Shown in pieces: positions 7,214-16,404 of a stretch of DNA of 64,000 nucleotides; position 1 is the stretch's first letter, and each line of letters opens with the position of its first letter. Source of the DNA: Sandaracinaceae bacterium (GTDB taxonomy: Bacteria > Myxococcota_A > Polyangia > Polyangiales > JADJQN01); NCBI GenBank assembly GCA_016712745.1, contig JADJQN010000015.1, forward strand, positions 744,001 to 808,000, given 5' to 3'. Made by a program: the position numbers and the translations under genes. The notes beneath the pieces are model-generated. The model was not told the DNA's origin. It was given only the letters and a program-made list of their open reading frames with translations, and searched no databases.

Positions 7214-8311
7214 CTAGTCTTCTCCGCCCGTGTCCAGGTTTGGCGTGACGCCTTTGGTCAACTCCCGCACGACCACGGTGGCGTACGCGCCGCGCATGAG
7301 GGAGAAGCCGAGCTTGAGCGTTTCCTCGGCACTCCATTCGATCGTGACGTCAGTCGGCCTGATACGCATCACGCGGCGGGTTCCTTCACCAGCGCGACCG
7401 AAGCGCACGAGGTGCTCAGGTGTGAGCCCCGTGCGCGCCAAAGATTCAAGCTCGCGTTTGTTGGCCTCGTGCTCGGCTGGCCTCATCCCGGTACCGAACA
7501 TGGGGCCGGTCGGACTAACCGCCCAGGCGCGAACGCGTGCGCGCGCGTCTTCTAGATCGTCGGTGGTAAAGAGGCCGCCAGTGTCTTCTTTGCGCAAAAG
7601 GTCTCCTGCAACGGCGTCGTCGAACAGGCCGTCGCGAATGCGAGTAGCTACGACGTCGTTGAAAACAACGGATTGCAGAACACTCACAAGAAGCTTTCTC
7701 TTCCATTGATCGCGCGGGGCGTGTCCGTTTTCGACAATCCAGCGCTTTGCTTCGTCAATATTGCGCCCGTCAAAGCCAAAGCGTTGCTCGCCAAAGTAGT
7801 TGGGGACGCCTCGCTCTGCGAGGAGAGCAAAGACGCGCTCGACATCTTTGCTACGAGCCTGCGATGCGCCCCGCAGGACGAGCTCGAAGCGATTGCCGCG
7901 AAGATGCCCGGTGCGCAGCTTGGCCGTGTGGCGCGTGACGGTTAGGAGGCGAATGTTTTCGAGTTCCACATTCTCGAGCTTTTCAGCTTTCCCGAAGAGA
8001 AAGCTCGCCCACTGCGTGGTGATAGCGTGACGGTCTTTGAGGCCTGCGTAGCCGGCGTCGCGCGGCTCAACGCCGAGAGCGCGCGCGATTCGCTTCACGG
8101 CGTCCGGTGTTCCTAGCCCCTCTTTTTCAAAATGCACCCAGAGGTGATCGCCCGACCCCGTCGGCGCGTAGGCCGGCAATTCGTGCACGACGAAATCGGA
8201 TGGAGCCTCTTTGATTCGTGCGGCGATCGGGGCGATTTCTGCGGTGATAAAGGGCAGATCGGCCGCTTTCAAGGGGGGGCTTTGGGCGACGTCTTTGGGG
8301 GGGGTTGACAT
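7214..8311 (-). CDS. truD: tRNA pseudouridine(13) synthase TruD
   Basis: TruD isomerises U13 of tRNA-Glu to pseudouridine. The 365-residue protein has the family's catalytic block GYAGLKDRHAITTQ with the nucleophilic Asp, the earlier DFVVHELPAY motif, and PNYFGEQRFG with the downstream insertion domain. I place the start at ATG 8311 because residues before it are not conserved-looking and would run into the divergent gene. The first 15 codons contain an 8-C and a 7-C run on the coding strand, which are slippage-prone. It is convergent with no gene and stands alone between exbB and a divergent hydrolase. Confidence 0.92.
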   Translation of the reverse strand: MSTPPKDVAQSPPLKAADLPFITAEIAPIAARIKEAPSDFVVHELPAYAPTGSGDHLWVHFEKEGLGTPDAVKRIARALGVEPRDAGYAGLKDRHAITTQWASFLFGKAEKLENVELENIRLLTVTRHTAKLRTGHLRGNRFELVLRGASQARSKDVERVFALLAERGVPNYFGEQRFGFDGRNIDEAKRWIVENGHAPRDQWKRKLLVSVLQSVVFNDVVATRIRDGLFDDAVAGDLLRKEDTGGLFTTDDLEDARARVRAWAVSPTGPMFGTGMRPAEHEANKRELESLARTGLTPEHLVRFGRAGEGTRRVMRIRPTDVTIEWSAEETLKLGFSLMRGAYATVVVRELTKGVTPNLDTGGED

Positions 8312-8326
8312 TCGGAGTGTTTTTTC

Positions 8327-9493
8327 GTGGACCCGCAACGGCCCGGCAAGGTCCACACACCTTCAGGCCAGACGGTGAGCAACGCAAGGAAGGACCGCGT
8401 ACGGAGCGAGGCAACTCGTCTTTTAGCGGCGGGAGTTGCGGGACGAGTCTTCCCGGGCGGAAGTGCGTGCGTCGCATGGCGCGACGGCAACGCCGACGTC
8501 TATGCGGAAGCTGCGGCCGGTAAACTTACCGAGGGCGGCGCCAACGTCGAGATATCGACGCCCTACGATCTTGCGTCGATCACGAAGCCTTTCGTTGCGA
8601 TGCTAGCGCTGCGCTTGGTTGCACAGGGCAAGCTCGCGCTCGACTCGCGTGCCGACTCGCTCGTCTCCGATGTGCGCGGCGGCGCAGGTGGCTCAGCCAC
8701 ACTCGAACAGCTGCTTACTCATCGCGCAGGGCTCTCGCCCTGGGGCGGGTTGTTTCTTGATGTGCCGCACGAGCCCGGCACTTCGGCTGCGCGTCGCTGG
8801 ATCATTGGCGAGGCGTCACGTCGTCCTGATGAAACCGGCGCTGCGCGTAAGCAACAAGCCGTCTACAGCGATCTCGGCTACCTGATCGCCGGTGAGATGA
8901 TTGCGCGGGCCTCAGGACTTTCACTCGATCGCGCGCTGCAAACGCACGTGCTTGAGCCACTTGGCATCGCAGACGACGTCTACTTTGCCGGAACGCTTCC
9001 TCCCGACAAGAAGACCAGCCTCATTCGCCGCACCGCGCCTACCGAACGCTGTGAGTGGCGCGGCCGTCTGATTCGCGGCGAAGTGCACGACGAAAACGCC
9101 GCAGCGCTCGGTGGCGTCGCTGGCAATGCTGGCCTCTTCGGCAACGCAAAGGGCGTCGCCGTCTTTGGGCGCGCGATGCTCGACGTGCTGGCGATGCGCT
9201 CAGACTTTCTTCCGCCCAAACTTTTGCAGGAGGCGCTCGCCGAACGTCCCGGCGGCACCTATCGCCTCGGCTGGGATACGCGCAGCGCCGAAGGCAGCTC
9301 CGCAGGCCGTCGTATGTCGCAAAGCGCCTTTGGACATCTTGGTTTTACGGGCACGTCCGTGTGGTGCGATCCGGAGAAAGACATCGTCGTGGTGCTGCTC
9401 TCGAATCGCGTCCACCCAAGCCGCGCCAACGAACGCATCAAGGGCTTCCGCCCCGCGTTTCACGATGGCGTTATCGCGGCGCTCGAGAGCTAG
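8327..9493 (+). CDS. Beta-lactamase/CubicO-family serine hydrolase
   Basis: A 388-residue protein of the class C beta-lactamase/EstB fold. The S-x-x-K motif is S84-I-T-K87 (DLASITKPFV), the second catalytic motif is Y180-S-D (AVYSDLGYLIAGE), and HLGFTGTS occupies the third position. CubicO-type proteins are esterases or peptidases more often than true beta-lactamases; the substrate here is unknown. There is no clear signal peptide, suggesting a cytoplasmic enzyme. The GTG at 8327 leaves only 15 bp to truD; GTG 8375 is a plausible alternative start. Confidence 0.85.
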   Translation: MDPQRPGKVHTPSGQTVSNARKDRVRSEATRLLAAGVAGRVFPGGSACVAWRDGNADVYAEAAAGKLTEGGANVEISTPYDLASITKPFVAMLALRLVAQGKLALDSRADSLVSDVRGGAGGSATLEQLLTHRAGLSPWGGLFLDVPHEPGTSAARRWIIGEASRRPDETGAARKQQAVYSDLGYLIAGEMIARASGLSLDRALQTHVLEPLGIADDVYFAGTLPPDKKTSLIRRTAPTERCEWRGRLIRGEVHDENAAALGGVAGNAGLFGNAKGVAVFGRAMLDVLAMRSDFLPPKLLQEALAERPGGTYRLGWDTRSAEGSSAGRRMSQSAFGHLGFTGTSVWCDPEKDIVVVLLSNRVHPSRANERIKGFRPAFHDGVIAALES

Positions 9494-9501
9494 ACCCGCG
9501 T

Positions 9502-11088
9502 TTAGTTCATAGCGCCGGGAGAGCACGGACCTTCTTCGAATGAGGCGAGCGATCCGTCGCGCATGCTAGTCGTGTGGCGCACGATGCAGGCGCCCGGGTG
9601 TGCGACTGCGAGCGCGGGCGCTGCGCTCAAGCGATGCATGCTGGCGTCGCGTAAGTAGAGTGGCTCGCCCCGATTAGTAATGCCGCCACTTCCAAGCGAG
9701 GTGCCGATGCGAATCAAGGGCACGCCTGCAGGTACGGCGACATCGTCTGGTGCAGTTGGATCGAAGTCGTCGGTGACCACGAGCGCCCGCGTGCGCGCGG
9801 CGATTCGGAACGAAGCCTCGAAGACGTCGCCCTCAGCGTCGGGTCGGTCGGAAAGGGAGAAGCCGGCGATATCCAGCGCAGCTTCTCCGTAGTTGTAGAG
9901 CTCCACGTATTCTTGCTGAGGCTCGGGCCCGAGTGGATCGGCGCGCACTTCGGTGATGGCGAGTGCCGCCAGCGCTTCGGTCGTCGCGAAGGGGACATCA
10001 AACATCGCGACATTTCCGCCGAGGTCTACGGTGCGCAACTGCGCTACAAGACCCGCGCCGGGCGGCAGCGGCAGTAAGCGCAACTCGAGCTCACCGCGCG
10101 GAGAGATCTGATGGTCCTCGAAGCTGCCAAGGGAGAGCCAGGCACGAACTGGCGCGCTGGCGCGGGCGCGCAACACTACTTGCGTGTCATCGGTCAGCAG
10201 GCAGCCGAGCTCGGACGCCTGCTCGTCGAGGGCGCAACTTGGTATTGTGAACGTAAGCGGCGCGTCGACCTCGGCGGTGGCTGTTGTGAATAGCGTTTCT
10301 TCAGCGTCGAATGCTGCGCCGGTTCCGTCCAGTAGTGATTCGTTGATTGCGAGCGAAAGCCGAGTGTTAGTTGGCAGCGCATCAGAAATCGCGAGCACAA
10401 CGCAAAAGCCGCCGCGGTATCCAAGCTGCTCGCAGGACGAGACGTGCGAAAACGCAGCGAGGTCTGCGCCGCTCTCAGTGCGCAGCGCAATGCCGTGCTC
10501 GATATTGGTTACTTGCCCATCAAAGCGAAGAGCCGCAAACGGCAACCTAAGTGGAACATTGCTGCTGCCGGATGCCGGCCAGGTATCGGTGAGTACAGCA
10601 CCATCTTCGGGGCTCGTGGACACGCGTACGGGATAGCTCACGACGCCACCGTTCAAGGGAACTCCATCGACCGATCGTAGCCATTTTGCGACGACCAACA
10701 CGAGCGCTACGCCTGGGACTAGCGGCTGGCGCGGGCGCAGCTCCACGGCGCTTCCATCAACGGAGAGCTGGCATGGCACGACGCGCTCGGCCGACTCTGC
10801 GCGCAGAGGCGATTCCCCGAGATCCTGCAGGAGTAACTCGTCGCCCTCTCCGCGCATGAGAAAGACTGCGGCCTCCGCGTTGAGGGCCGGCGCGCTAAAC
10901 GACACTCGGAATGCTGCGCGACGCGGGACATTCGCAAAGGTGCGGCCTTGTCCGGTTTGCGTGCGCACGTTGACGTCGACAATGGCGAACACCGCTCCAG
11001 CGTCCGACCCGCCGTCCACACGCACGAAGGGTGGGGGTTGGGTTAGACATCCGGGGAGCACCACGAGTGACATGAGTAGAAATCGCAC
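9502..11088 (-). CDS. Lipoprotein with a C-terminal lamin-tail domain
   Basis: A 528-residue protein. The lipobox is LVVLPGC, followed by a short GGSDAG linker, so it is exported and lipid-anchored. Residues about 40-370 look like repeated beta-sandwich (Ig-like or Big_5-like) domains. About 385-490 match a lamin-tail domain (LAITEVRADPLGPEPQQEYV, then LYNYGEAALDIAGFSLSD). Lamin-tail domains in bacteria occur in surface proteins and nucleases; no nuclease domain is visible. It is convergent with the serine hydrolase, with 8 bp between the genes. Function unknown. Confidence 0.8.
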   Translation of the reverse strand: MRFLLMSLVVLPGCLTQPPPFVRVDGGSDAGAVFAIVDVNVRTQTGQGRTFANVPRRAAFRVSFSAPALNAEAAVFLMRGEGDELLLQDLGESPLRAESAERVVPCQLSVDGSAVELRPRQPLVPGVALVLVVAKWLRSVDGVPLNGGVVSYPVRVSTSPEDGAVLTDTWPASGSSNVPLRLPFAALRFDGQVTNIEHGIALRTESGADLAAFSHVSSCEQLGYRGGFCVVLAISDALPTNTRLSLAINESLLDGTGAAFDAEETLFTTATAEVDAPLTFTIPSCALDEQASELGCLLTDDTQVVLRARASAPVRAWLSLGSFEDHQISPRGELELRLLPLPPGAGLVAQLRTVDLGGNVAMFDVPFATTEALAALAITEVRADPLGPEPQQEYVELYNYGEAALDIAGFSLSDRPDAEGDVFEASFRIAARTRALVVTDDFDPTAPDDVAVPAGVPLIRIGTSLGSGGITNRGEPLYLRDASMHRLSAAPALAVAHPGACIVRHTTSMRDGSLASFEEGPCSPGAMN

Positions 11089-11152
11089 TCAGCATCATCG
11101 ACCGGGATGCCGGGGAGTTGTGTAGCTGCCTTCACACGCGGATACTTTCCTT

Positions 11153-12004
11153 GTGTTCCCCTACGCGCATGTGCAACTCGGGCAAGTCATTGCTTCGCGC
11201 TATCGTGTCGAGGAGAAGTTAGGCGAGGGGGGCTTTGGCAGCGTGTTTCGAGGCACACGTTTGAACGACGGCGCGGCCATCGCGATGAAATGTCTCGATA
11301 GCGAACTGCAGCGCAACGCGGTCGCTAGCGCGCGCTTTGATCGAGAGATTGAGATCTTACGCGAGCTCACGCATCCGGGTGTGCCCCGCGTTCTCGACGT
11401 CGTAGAAAGCGACGCCGCGCGTCTTCTCATTATGGAGTACGTGAACGGATCATCGCTCGCGGGCCATATGGCGCGTGACGCCCCGTTTGCACTGCACCGC
11501 GCACTCCACATTGCGACTCAGCTACTCGACGCGCTCGACGCGGTGCATCTCGCCGGTGTTCTGCATCGCGACGTCAAGCCGGACAACGTCGTGGTCGGCC
11601 CGAACGATTCGGTGGTGCTCGTCGATTTTGGCGTTGCAGCTTGGCGCGACGCCGCGCGTAACGCTGACCTCACGCCTGCGCATACAGTCATGGGGACGCC
11701 CCGCTATGCGGCACCCGAGCAAGTTGGCGGCGATGCGGTCGACGCGCGCACTGATCTCTTCTCCGTCGGGGTGCTCTTTTACGAAATGCTCACTGGCGAA
11801 AGGCCGTTCCCCGCCGTAACTGCGCAGGGCACGGCCATTGCTGACTCTACGATGCCGCCGACACCGTTCGCGGCGTATCGCCAAGATTTGCCTGATGCGC
11901 TCGAGAGAATTGTGCTGCGCGCGCTCGCGATAAAGCCGGAGGAGCGCTTCCAAAACTGCGCCGCGTTTCGCAACGAGCTTCGCGGTCTTGCCGTGCTAAC
12001 CTGA
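11153..12004 (+). CDS. Minimal eukaryote-like Ser/Thr protein kinase
   Basis: The 283-residue protein is almost only a kinase domain: Gly loop GEGGFGSVF (about 24-32), ATP-binding K46 (AIAMKC), catalytic loop HRDVKPDN (138-145), metal-binding DFG (158-160) and the APEQ P+1 region. No membrane helix or sensor domain follows, unlike most PknB-type kinases. It is therefore predicted to be soluble and to need partner input. It starts at GTG 11153 and is followed after 15 bp by an HNH gene on the same strand. Confidence 0.92.
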   Translation: MFPYAHVQLGQVIASRYRVEEKLGEGGFGSVFRGTRLNDGAAIAMKCLDSELQRNAVASARFDREIEILRELTHPGVPRVLDVVESDAARLLIMEYVNGSSLAGHMARDAPFALHRALHIATQLLDALDAVHLAGVLHRDVKPDNVVVGPNDSVVLVDFGVAAWRDAARNADLTPAHTVMGTPRYAAPEQVGGDAVDARTDLFSVGVLFYEMLTGERPFPAVTAQGTAIADSTMPPTPFAAYRQDLPDALERIVLRALAIKPEERFQNCAAFRNELRGLAVLT

Positions 12005-12019
12005 TGGCAACAGAAGAGA

Positions 12020-12628
12020 GTGGTTGTGAGCATCGGATTGCAAGCGCAAGTCTTGGTGTTGAATCGGAACTTTCAACCGGTGCGCGTCACCCGCGCGCGT
12101 AGCGCCTTCGTGATGATGTACGTCGGCAACGCACGTGCTCTTGACTCTTCGTTCGAAGCATACGACTGGCAGCATTGGTGCTCGCTCACGGTTCAGGCCG
12201 ATGACGATTTTATTGGGACGCTGCATGGTCCGATCCGCGTGCCGCGCATTGTCGTCTTGAACACATACAGCCGTGTGCCTCGCGCTGCAGTTCGACTTTC
12301 GCGTCGCAACATATTCTTGCGGGACGGCTATCGCTGTCAGTACTGCGCGCAGACTCCCAAGGTGACTGATCTGAATCTCGATCACGTTTTGCCGCGCTCG
12401 CGTGGGGGGAAAAACTCTTGGGATAATCTCGTGACCTCCTGCCGCGCGTGCAATTTGTACAAAGGCCGATACACGCCGCAGGAAATCGGGATGCGTTTGC
12501 TTCGCGAGCCTGTTCGACCGACTTGGACCGCGGCCGCCCAGTTGGGCGCAGCGCCACGAAGGTTCGCAGAATGGGAGCCTTTTCTCTCCGGCGTGACCTT
12601 ACAGGAAGCCTTGCCGGAGGCGAGCTGA
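12020..12628 (+). CDS. HNH endonuclease family protein
   Basis: A 202-residue protein. The C-terminal half has the HNH fold: CQYC zinc knuckle, then LDHVLPRSRGG with the catalytic His, NSWDNLV with the Asn, and a second CRACN pair. The N-terminal block LVLNRNFQPVRVTRARSAF is shared with a widespread chromosomal HNH family of unsettled role, often not linked to mobile DNA. It starts at GTG 12020 (or GTG 12026) right after the kinase gene. No restriction or phage partner is nearby. Confidence 0.88.
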   Translation: MVVSIGLQAQVLVLNRNFQPVRVTRARSAFVMMYVGNARALDSSFEAYDWQHWCSLTVQADDDFIGTLHGPIRVPRIVVLNTYSRVPRAAVRLSRRNIFLRDGYRCQYCAQTPKVTDLNLDHVLPRSRGGKNSWDNLVTSCRACNLYKGRYTPQEIGMRLLREPVRPTWTAAAQLGAAPRRFAEWEPFLSGVTLQEALPEAS

Positions 12629-12670
12629 TTTGCGCCCGGGCCGCTGGCTTGATACCCCTCTGGCCCTCGC

Positions 12671-14224
12671 ATGAGTGACGAACAGAATAAGGAGACGCCG
12701 GAATCGATTCGGCCATGGGCGCAAACGCCGCCTCCAGGTTTTCGTCCACCGCCGCGTGGTCGTCGCATCATCGTCGTCAGCGGCGCGAAAGGCGGCGTTG
12801 GCAAGACGGTCTTTGCGACCAACCTTGCTTTGTACTTGGCGACCATCGGCCGACGCGTTGTGATGGTGGACGCTGACGCCGTTGGCGCGAACGCGCACAC
12901 GTGCCTCGGTGTCGAGCGTCCGCGCACGACCGGTGGCGAGCTGAGCGCCACGGTGGATACGTCGGTGCCAGGCCTTTCGCTCTTGCGCGCGGGAATCGAT
13001 CACCCCGCTTCCGGTGGTACGCGCACGGTCCTTCGCACTCGCTTGTTCACGCGCTTGCGGGAGCTCGACGCGGAGTACGTGGTGGTCGATATCGGCGCCG
13101 GCACCGTCAGTACTTTGCTTGACATCTATCTCGCGGCTGACCTTTCTGTGTACGTCACGCTGCCAGAGCCAACCGCGATCGAAAACACCTATCGATTCAT
13201 GCGGGGCGCGTACGTGCGCGTGCTTCATCGCAATGCGCCTTCGCGCGAAGCTCGGGTCGCGATTCTCCAGCGAGTCGCGGATCTAGGTGGCGCGCCGTCG
13301 CCGCTCGATTTTGTGCGCGCGCTCGAGAGTGAGGGGTCGCCCTATGCGGCGTTTGCGCGCTCTACGATGGAAACTTTCGCGCCGCATATCGTGCTCAATC
13401 AAACGCGCGTTCGAGCCGACCTGGAGCTTGGGGATGCAATGCGCAGCGCGGCATATCGCCGTTTTGGAATTACGATGGATTATCTCGGGCACATCGACCT
13501 CGACGACACCGTTTGGTCGTGTGTGCGCTCGCGCCGTCCGTTGTTGGTGGAGAGTCCCGGGACCAAAGCGAGCAAGAGCATCGAGAAAATTGCACGCCGC
13601 ATTCTGGCGATCGATACGGGCAAGGGTAGGCCGCGCACGCTGCGTACGGTTCCGCACGAAAGCCATCACGATTTGCTCGAAGTGGATCGAGGCGCCACGG
13701 ACGAAGAGATTCGCCGAGCGTACAAGCGCGTGAAGGAAATCTACGCGCCCGACGCGCTGGCCTGTTACGGCCTTTTCGACTCGCGAGAGATTGCCGAGCT
13801 GCGCGTCAGGCTTGATGAGGCCTACGACGTTCTCCTTGATCCTCTGCGACGTCGCCCCTACGAGCTGAGCGTGTTCCCGCCCGAACCCGATCCGCGTGAG
13901 CGTATTCCGGCGGCGCACGACGACGGGGAGCCCATGCCGCCCGCGCCCGAGATCACGCCCGAGACTGAATTCAACGGAGCGCTCTTGCGTGCAGTCCGCG
14001 AATCGCAAGGCATGGACCTGAAGGACATCAGCCAGCGCACGAAAATCGGCGTCGTGCATCTGAAAGCGCTCGAAGACGATGACTTTCCCGCGCTGCCAGC
14101 GCTCGTTTACGTGCGCGGCTTCGTCGCGGAGTTTGCCAAAGTATTGCGCCTCGATTCGTCGCAAGTAAGCCGTAGCTACATCCGCCGCTACCGTCGTCAT
14201 CTCGAGGACCGCGCGAAGCTCTGA
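12671..14224 (+). CDS. MinD/ParA-like ATPase fused to a J-like and a RodZ-like HTH domain
   Basis: A 517-residue protein with three parts. Residues about 30-310 are a MinD/FleN-type ATPase: deviant Walker A SGAKGGVGKT, VMVDADAVGAN and VVVDIGAGT. Residues about 330-405 resemble a DnaJ domain (HHDLLEVDRGATDEEIRRAY), but HPD is replaced by APD, so Hsp70 stimulation is unlikely. Residues about 435-515 are a RodZ-type HTH (LLRAVRESQGMDLKDISQRT, then VYVRGFVAEFAKVL). There is no membrane helix. ParA-like proteins position cell structures and RodZ links to MreB, so a polarity, division or motility role is inferred. Its stop overlaps the maf start. Confidence 0.88.
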   Translation: MSDEQNKETPESIRPWAQTPPPGFRPPPRGRRIIVVSGAKGGVGKTVFATNLALYLATIGRRVVMVDADAVGANAHTCLGVERPRTTGGELSATVDTSVPGLSLLRAGIDHPASGGTRTVLRTRLFTRLRELDAEYVVVDIGAGTVSTLLDIYLAADLSVYVTLPEPTAIENTYRFMRGAYVRVLHRNAPSREARVAILQRVADLGGAPSPLDFVRALESEGSPYAAFARSTMETFAPHIVLNQTRVRADLELGDAMRSAAYRRFGITMDYLGHIDLDDTVWSCVRSRRPLLVESPGTKASKSIEKIARRILAIDTGKGRPRTLRTVPHESHHDLLEVDRGATDEEIRRAYKRVKEIYAPDALACYGLFDSREIAELRVRLDEAYDVLLDPLRRRPYELSVFPPEPDPRERIPAAHDDGEPMPPAPEITPETEFNGALLRAVRESQGMDLKDISQRTKIGVVHLKALEDDDFPALPALVYVRGFVAEFAKVLRLDSSQVSRSYIRRYRRHLEDRAKL

Positions 14225-14829
14225 TGGTCACGCTCTCCTCGTCCCTCGTGCTTGCGTCAGCCTCACCACGCAGAAGCGAAATTCTGGCGGCACTCGGATT
14301 GCCGTTTCGCGTGGTGGTGAGCGAGGTGCTCGAGGAGCGGGCTTCGCACGAGAAGGCGATCGAGTATACGGAGCGCTTGGCTGCGGCAAAGGCAACGAAG
14401 GTGGCCGACTCAATTAGCGCGCATGAGCCGGACGCGTTCGTGCTCGGCGCCGACACTGTTGTGGTCTGCGACAACGCCGTTCTGGAAAAGCCGAGCGATG
14501 ACGCGGACGGCGTTGCAATGATAATGAGGTTGTCGGGACGTACGCATCAGGTCGCAACTGCGTTTGCACTTGTTCACGCGAGTCGCGGCTTGCTCACTCG
14601 TTCGCACGTGGTGACCGAAGTTGCGTTTCGCGTGATCACGCAGGCCGAGGCGGAACGCTACGTCGCAAGTGGCGAGGGCCGTGATAAAGCGGGCGGATAT
14701 GCCGTGCAGGGACGTGCGGGCGGTTTCGTCGTCGAGATTCGCGGCTCGTATCCGAATATCGTAGGCCTTCCCGCACGCGAGGTTCTCGACGCGCTGCTTC
14801 TGCACGGAGCGGTCCTGTCGTGGCCATGA
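14224..14829 (+). CDS. maf: Maf-family nucleotide pyrophosphatase
   Basis: A 201-residue house-cleaning enzyme that hydrolyses non-canonical or selected nucleoside triphosphates; Maf overexpression blocks septation in characterised bacteria. Signature motifs are present: ASASPRRSEIL near the N-terminus, GADTVVV in the centre and GYAVQGRAGGFV near the C-terminus. The start ATG shares a base with the stop of the MinD-like fusion gene (TGATG), and its stop overlaps the yggS start (ATGA), so all three are co-translated. Confidence 0.92.
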   Translation: MVTLSSSLVLASASPRRSEILAALGLPFRVVVSEVLEERASHEKAIEYTERLAAAKATKVADSISAHEPDAFVLGADTVVVCDNAVLEKPSDDADGVAMIMRLSGRTHQVATAFALVHASRGLLTRSHVVTEVAFRVITQAEAERYVASGEGRDKAGGYAVQGRAGGFVVEIRGSYPNIVGLPAREVLDALLLHGAVLSWP

Positions 14830-15494
14830 GCGATATTGCGGCGGGCTTGCATGCGACGCGCGCGCGTGTGGTCGCGGCATGTGCGGCTGCGGGTCGCGAA
14901 CCTTCTTCGGTGAGTCTCGTCGCCGTGTCGAAGATGCACCCAGCAGAATGTGTGCGCGAGGCATATGCGCTAGGGCAACGCGCATTTGGCGAGAACTACG
15001 TGCAGGAGCTCGTGAGCAAAGCGGCGGAGCTTTCGGATTTGCCAGACATCCAGTGGCACCTGATCGGGCACCTTCAACGCAACAAAGTGAAGGACGTCGC
15101 ACGTCTCAATGTTGTGATTGAAACTGTCGACTCAGAGCGTCTCGCGCGAGCCCTCGCCGAGAGAGCCGCGCTCGAGAAGAAGAATATCGACGTGTTCATT
15201 CAAGTAAACGTGGCCGGAGAGTTGCAAAAATCTGGATGTGCGCCCACCGAGCTGGATGCGATTGTGAAAAGCGTTCGCGCGCAAAGCTCGCTGCGCCTTG
15301 TGGGACTTATGACGGTCCCGCCTGCGGAGGATCCCGAAGGGGCCCGCCCGCACTTCCGCGCACTGCGCGAACACGCCGCGCGCGTTGGGCTTAGCGCACT
15401 GTCCATGGGCATGAGCGCCGACTTAGAAGTCGCCATTGCCGAAGGCGCAACCAGCGTGCGCGTCGGCACAGCCATTTTCGGGCGAAGGGTCTGA
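14826..15494 (+). CDS. YggS-family pyridoxal-phosphate homeostasis protein
   Basis: A 222-residue alanine-racemase-fold protein (YggS/YBL036C/PROSC family) that binds PLP and buffers its supply. The PLP lysine is in LVAVSKMHP. Also seen are FGENYVQE, WHLIGHLQRNK and the C-terminal MGMSADLEVAIAEGATSVRVGT block. ATG 14826 overlaps the maf stop; GTG 14820 is possible. YggS genes commonly sit next to proC, as here, although proC is convergent. Confidence 0.93.
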   Translation: MSDIAAGLHATRARVVAACAAAGREPSSVSLVAVSKMHPAECVREAYALGQRAFGENYVQELVSKAAELSDLPDIQWHLIGHLQRNKVKDVARLNVVIETVDSERLARALAERAALEKKNIDVFIQVNVAGELQKSGCAPTELDAIVKSVRAQSSLRLVGLMTVPPAEDPEGARPHFRALREHAARVGLSALSMGMSADLEVAIAEGATSVRVGTAIFGRRV

Positions 15495-15508
15495 CGCGCG
15501 AAGCGAGA

Positions 15509-16345
15509 CTACTTCAAGGCCTTCTTCACCGCGTCCTCGCCAAGCTCTTGGGCACGGCGCGTCGCAGCCTCGACGGCGTTGATCAGCGTTGTGCGTAGGC
15601 CACCAGCCTCAAGCGTGTGCAGGCCGGCGATGGCGGTGCCACCGGGACTCGTCACCATATCCTTGAGCCGGCCCGGGTGTTCACCGGTCTCGAGCAAGAG
15701 CTTCGCGCTCCCGAGCACAGTCTGCGCAGCTAGCATCAGCGCCGAATCGCGATGCAAACCAACTTTTACGCCAGCGTCCGACAACGCCTCGATGATCAGG
15801 AAGATGTAGGCCGGCCCGGAACCACTGAGTCCGGTCGCCGCGTCGATAAGGTTTTCGTCGAGCGTCACGCTCTTGCCGACGCTGTCGAAAATTCTTTTCG
15901 CAAGTGCGATGTCCTCTGCGGTCGCGTGCGTGCCCTTGGCAATCGCAGTTGCGCCAGCATCGACAATCGCGGGCGTGTTGGGCATCGTGCGAATCACTCG
16001 CGTGCCCGTTTTCAATCTGGACTCGATCGCTGCTGCGGGAACGCCTGCCGCGATGGAGATCACGAGGGCGTCGGGGCGAAGCGAATCTGCAATCTCCACA
16101 AGCAAACGATCGAGCACTTGCGGTTTGGTTGCGAGCACGACGATATCGGCCCAGGCCGCGCTCGCCTTGTTGTCGTCGCTCACGGTGATGTGATGATCGC
16201 TCTTCAGCTGAGCGAGACGGTCCGCTCTCACGTCGGTTGCCAGGATCTGCGAGGGGGCGCACGCCTTCGCGGACAGCAGGCCCTTGATCAGCGCCCCGGC
16301 CATGTTGCCTGCGCCCAGAAAAGCGATTTTTTTGTCGATAGACAT
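15509..16345 (-). CDS. proC: Pyrroline-5-carboxylate reductase
   Basis: ProC performs the last step of proline synthesis, reducing pyrroline-5-carboxylate with NAD(P)H. The 278-residue protein opens with the dinucleotide-binding motif IAFLGAGNMAGALIKGL. It retains the family blocks IRTMPNTPA, GLSGSGPAYIFL and SPGGTAIAGLHTLE. I set the start at ATG 16345: upstream codons are Arg-rich and overlap the promoter side of the next gene. The stop lies 14 bp from the convergent yggS stop. Confidence 0.94.
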   Translation of the reverse strand: MSIDKKIAFLGAGNMAGALIKGLLSAKACAPSQILATDVRADRLAQLKSDHHITVSDDNKASAAWADIVVLATKPQVLDRLLVEIADSLRPDALVISIAAGVPAAAIESRLKTGTRVIRTMPNTPAIVDAGATAIAKGTHATAEDIALAKRIFDSVGKSVTLDENLIDAATGLSGSGPAYIFLIIEALSDAGVKVGLHRDSALMLAAQTVLGSAKLLLETGEHPGRLKDMVTSPGGTAIAGLHTLEAGGLRTTLINAVEAATRRAQELGEDAVKKALK

Positions 16346-16404
16346 CGCGCGGACGCTAGCATGCCTTGCCCTCCCTGCGCAGCGAGGCGTGCTACGGTTC
16401 GTGC

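Noticed and set aside
8327..9493. True antibiotic-resistance beta-lactamase
   Set aside because: No signal peptide and a YSD motif of CubicO/EstB type; only the fold family is supported.
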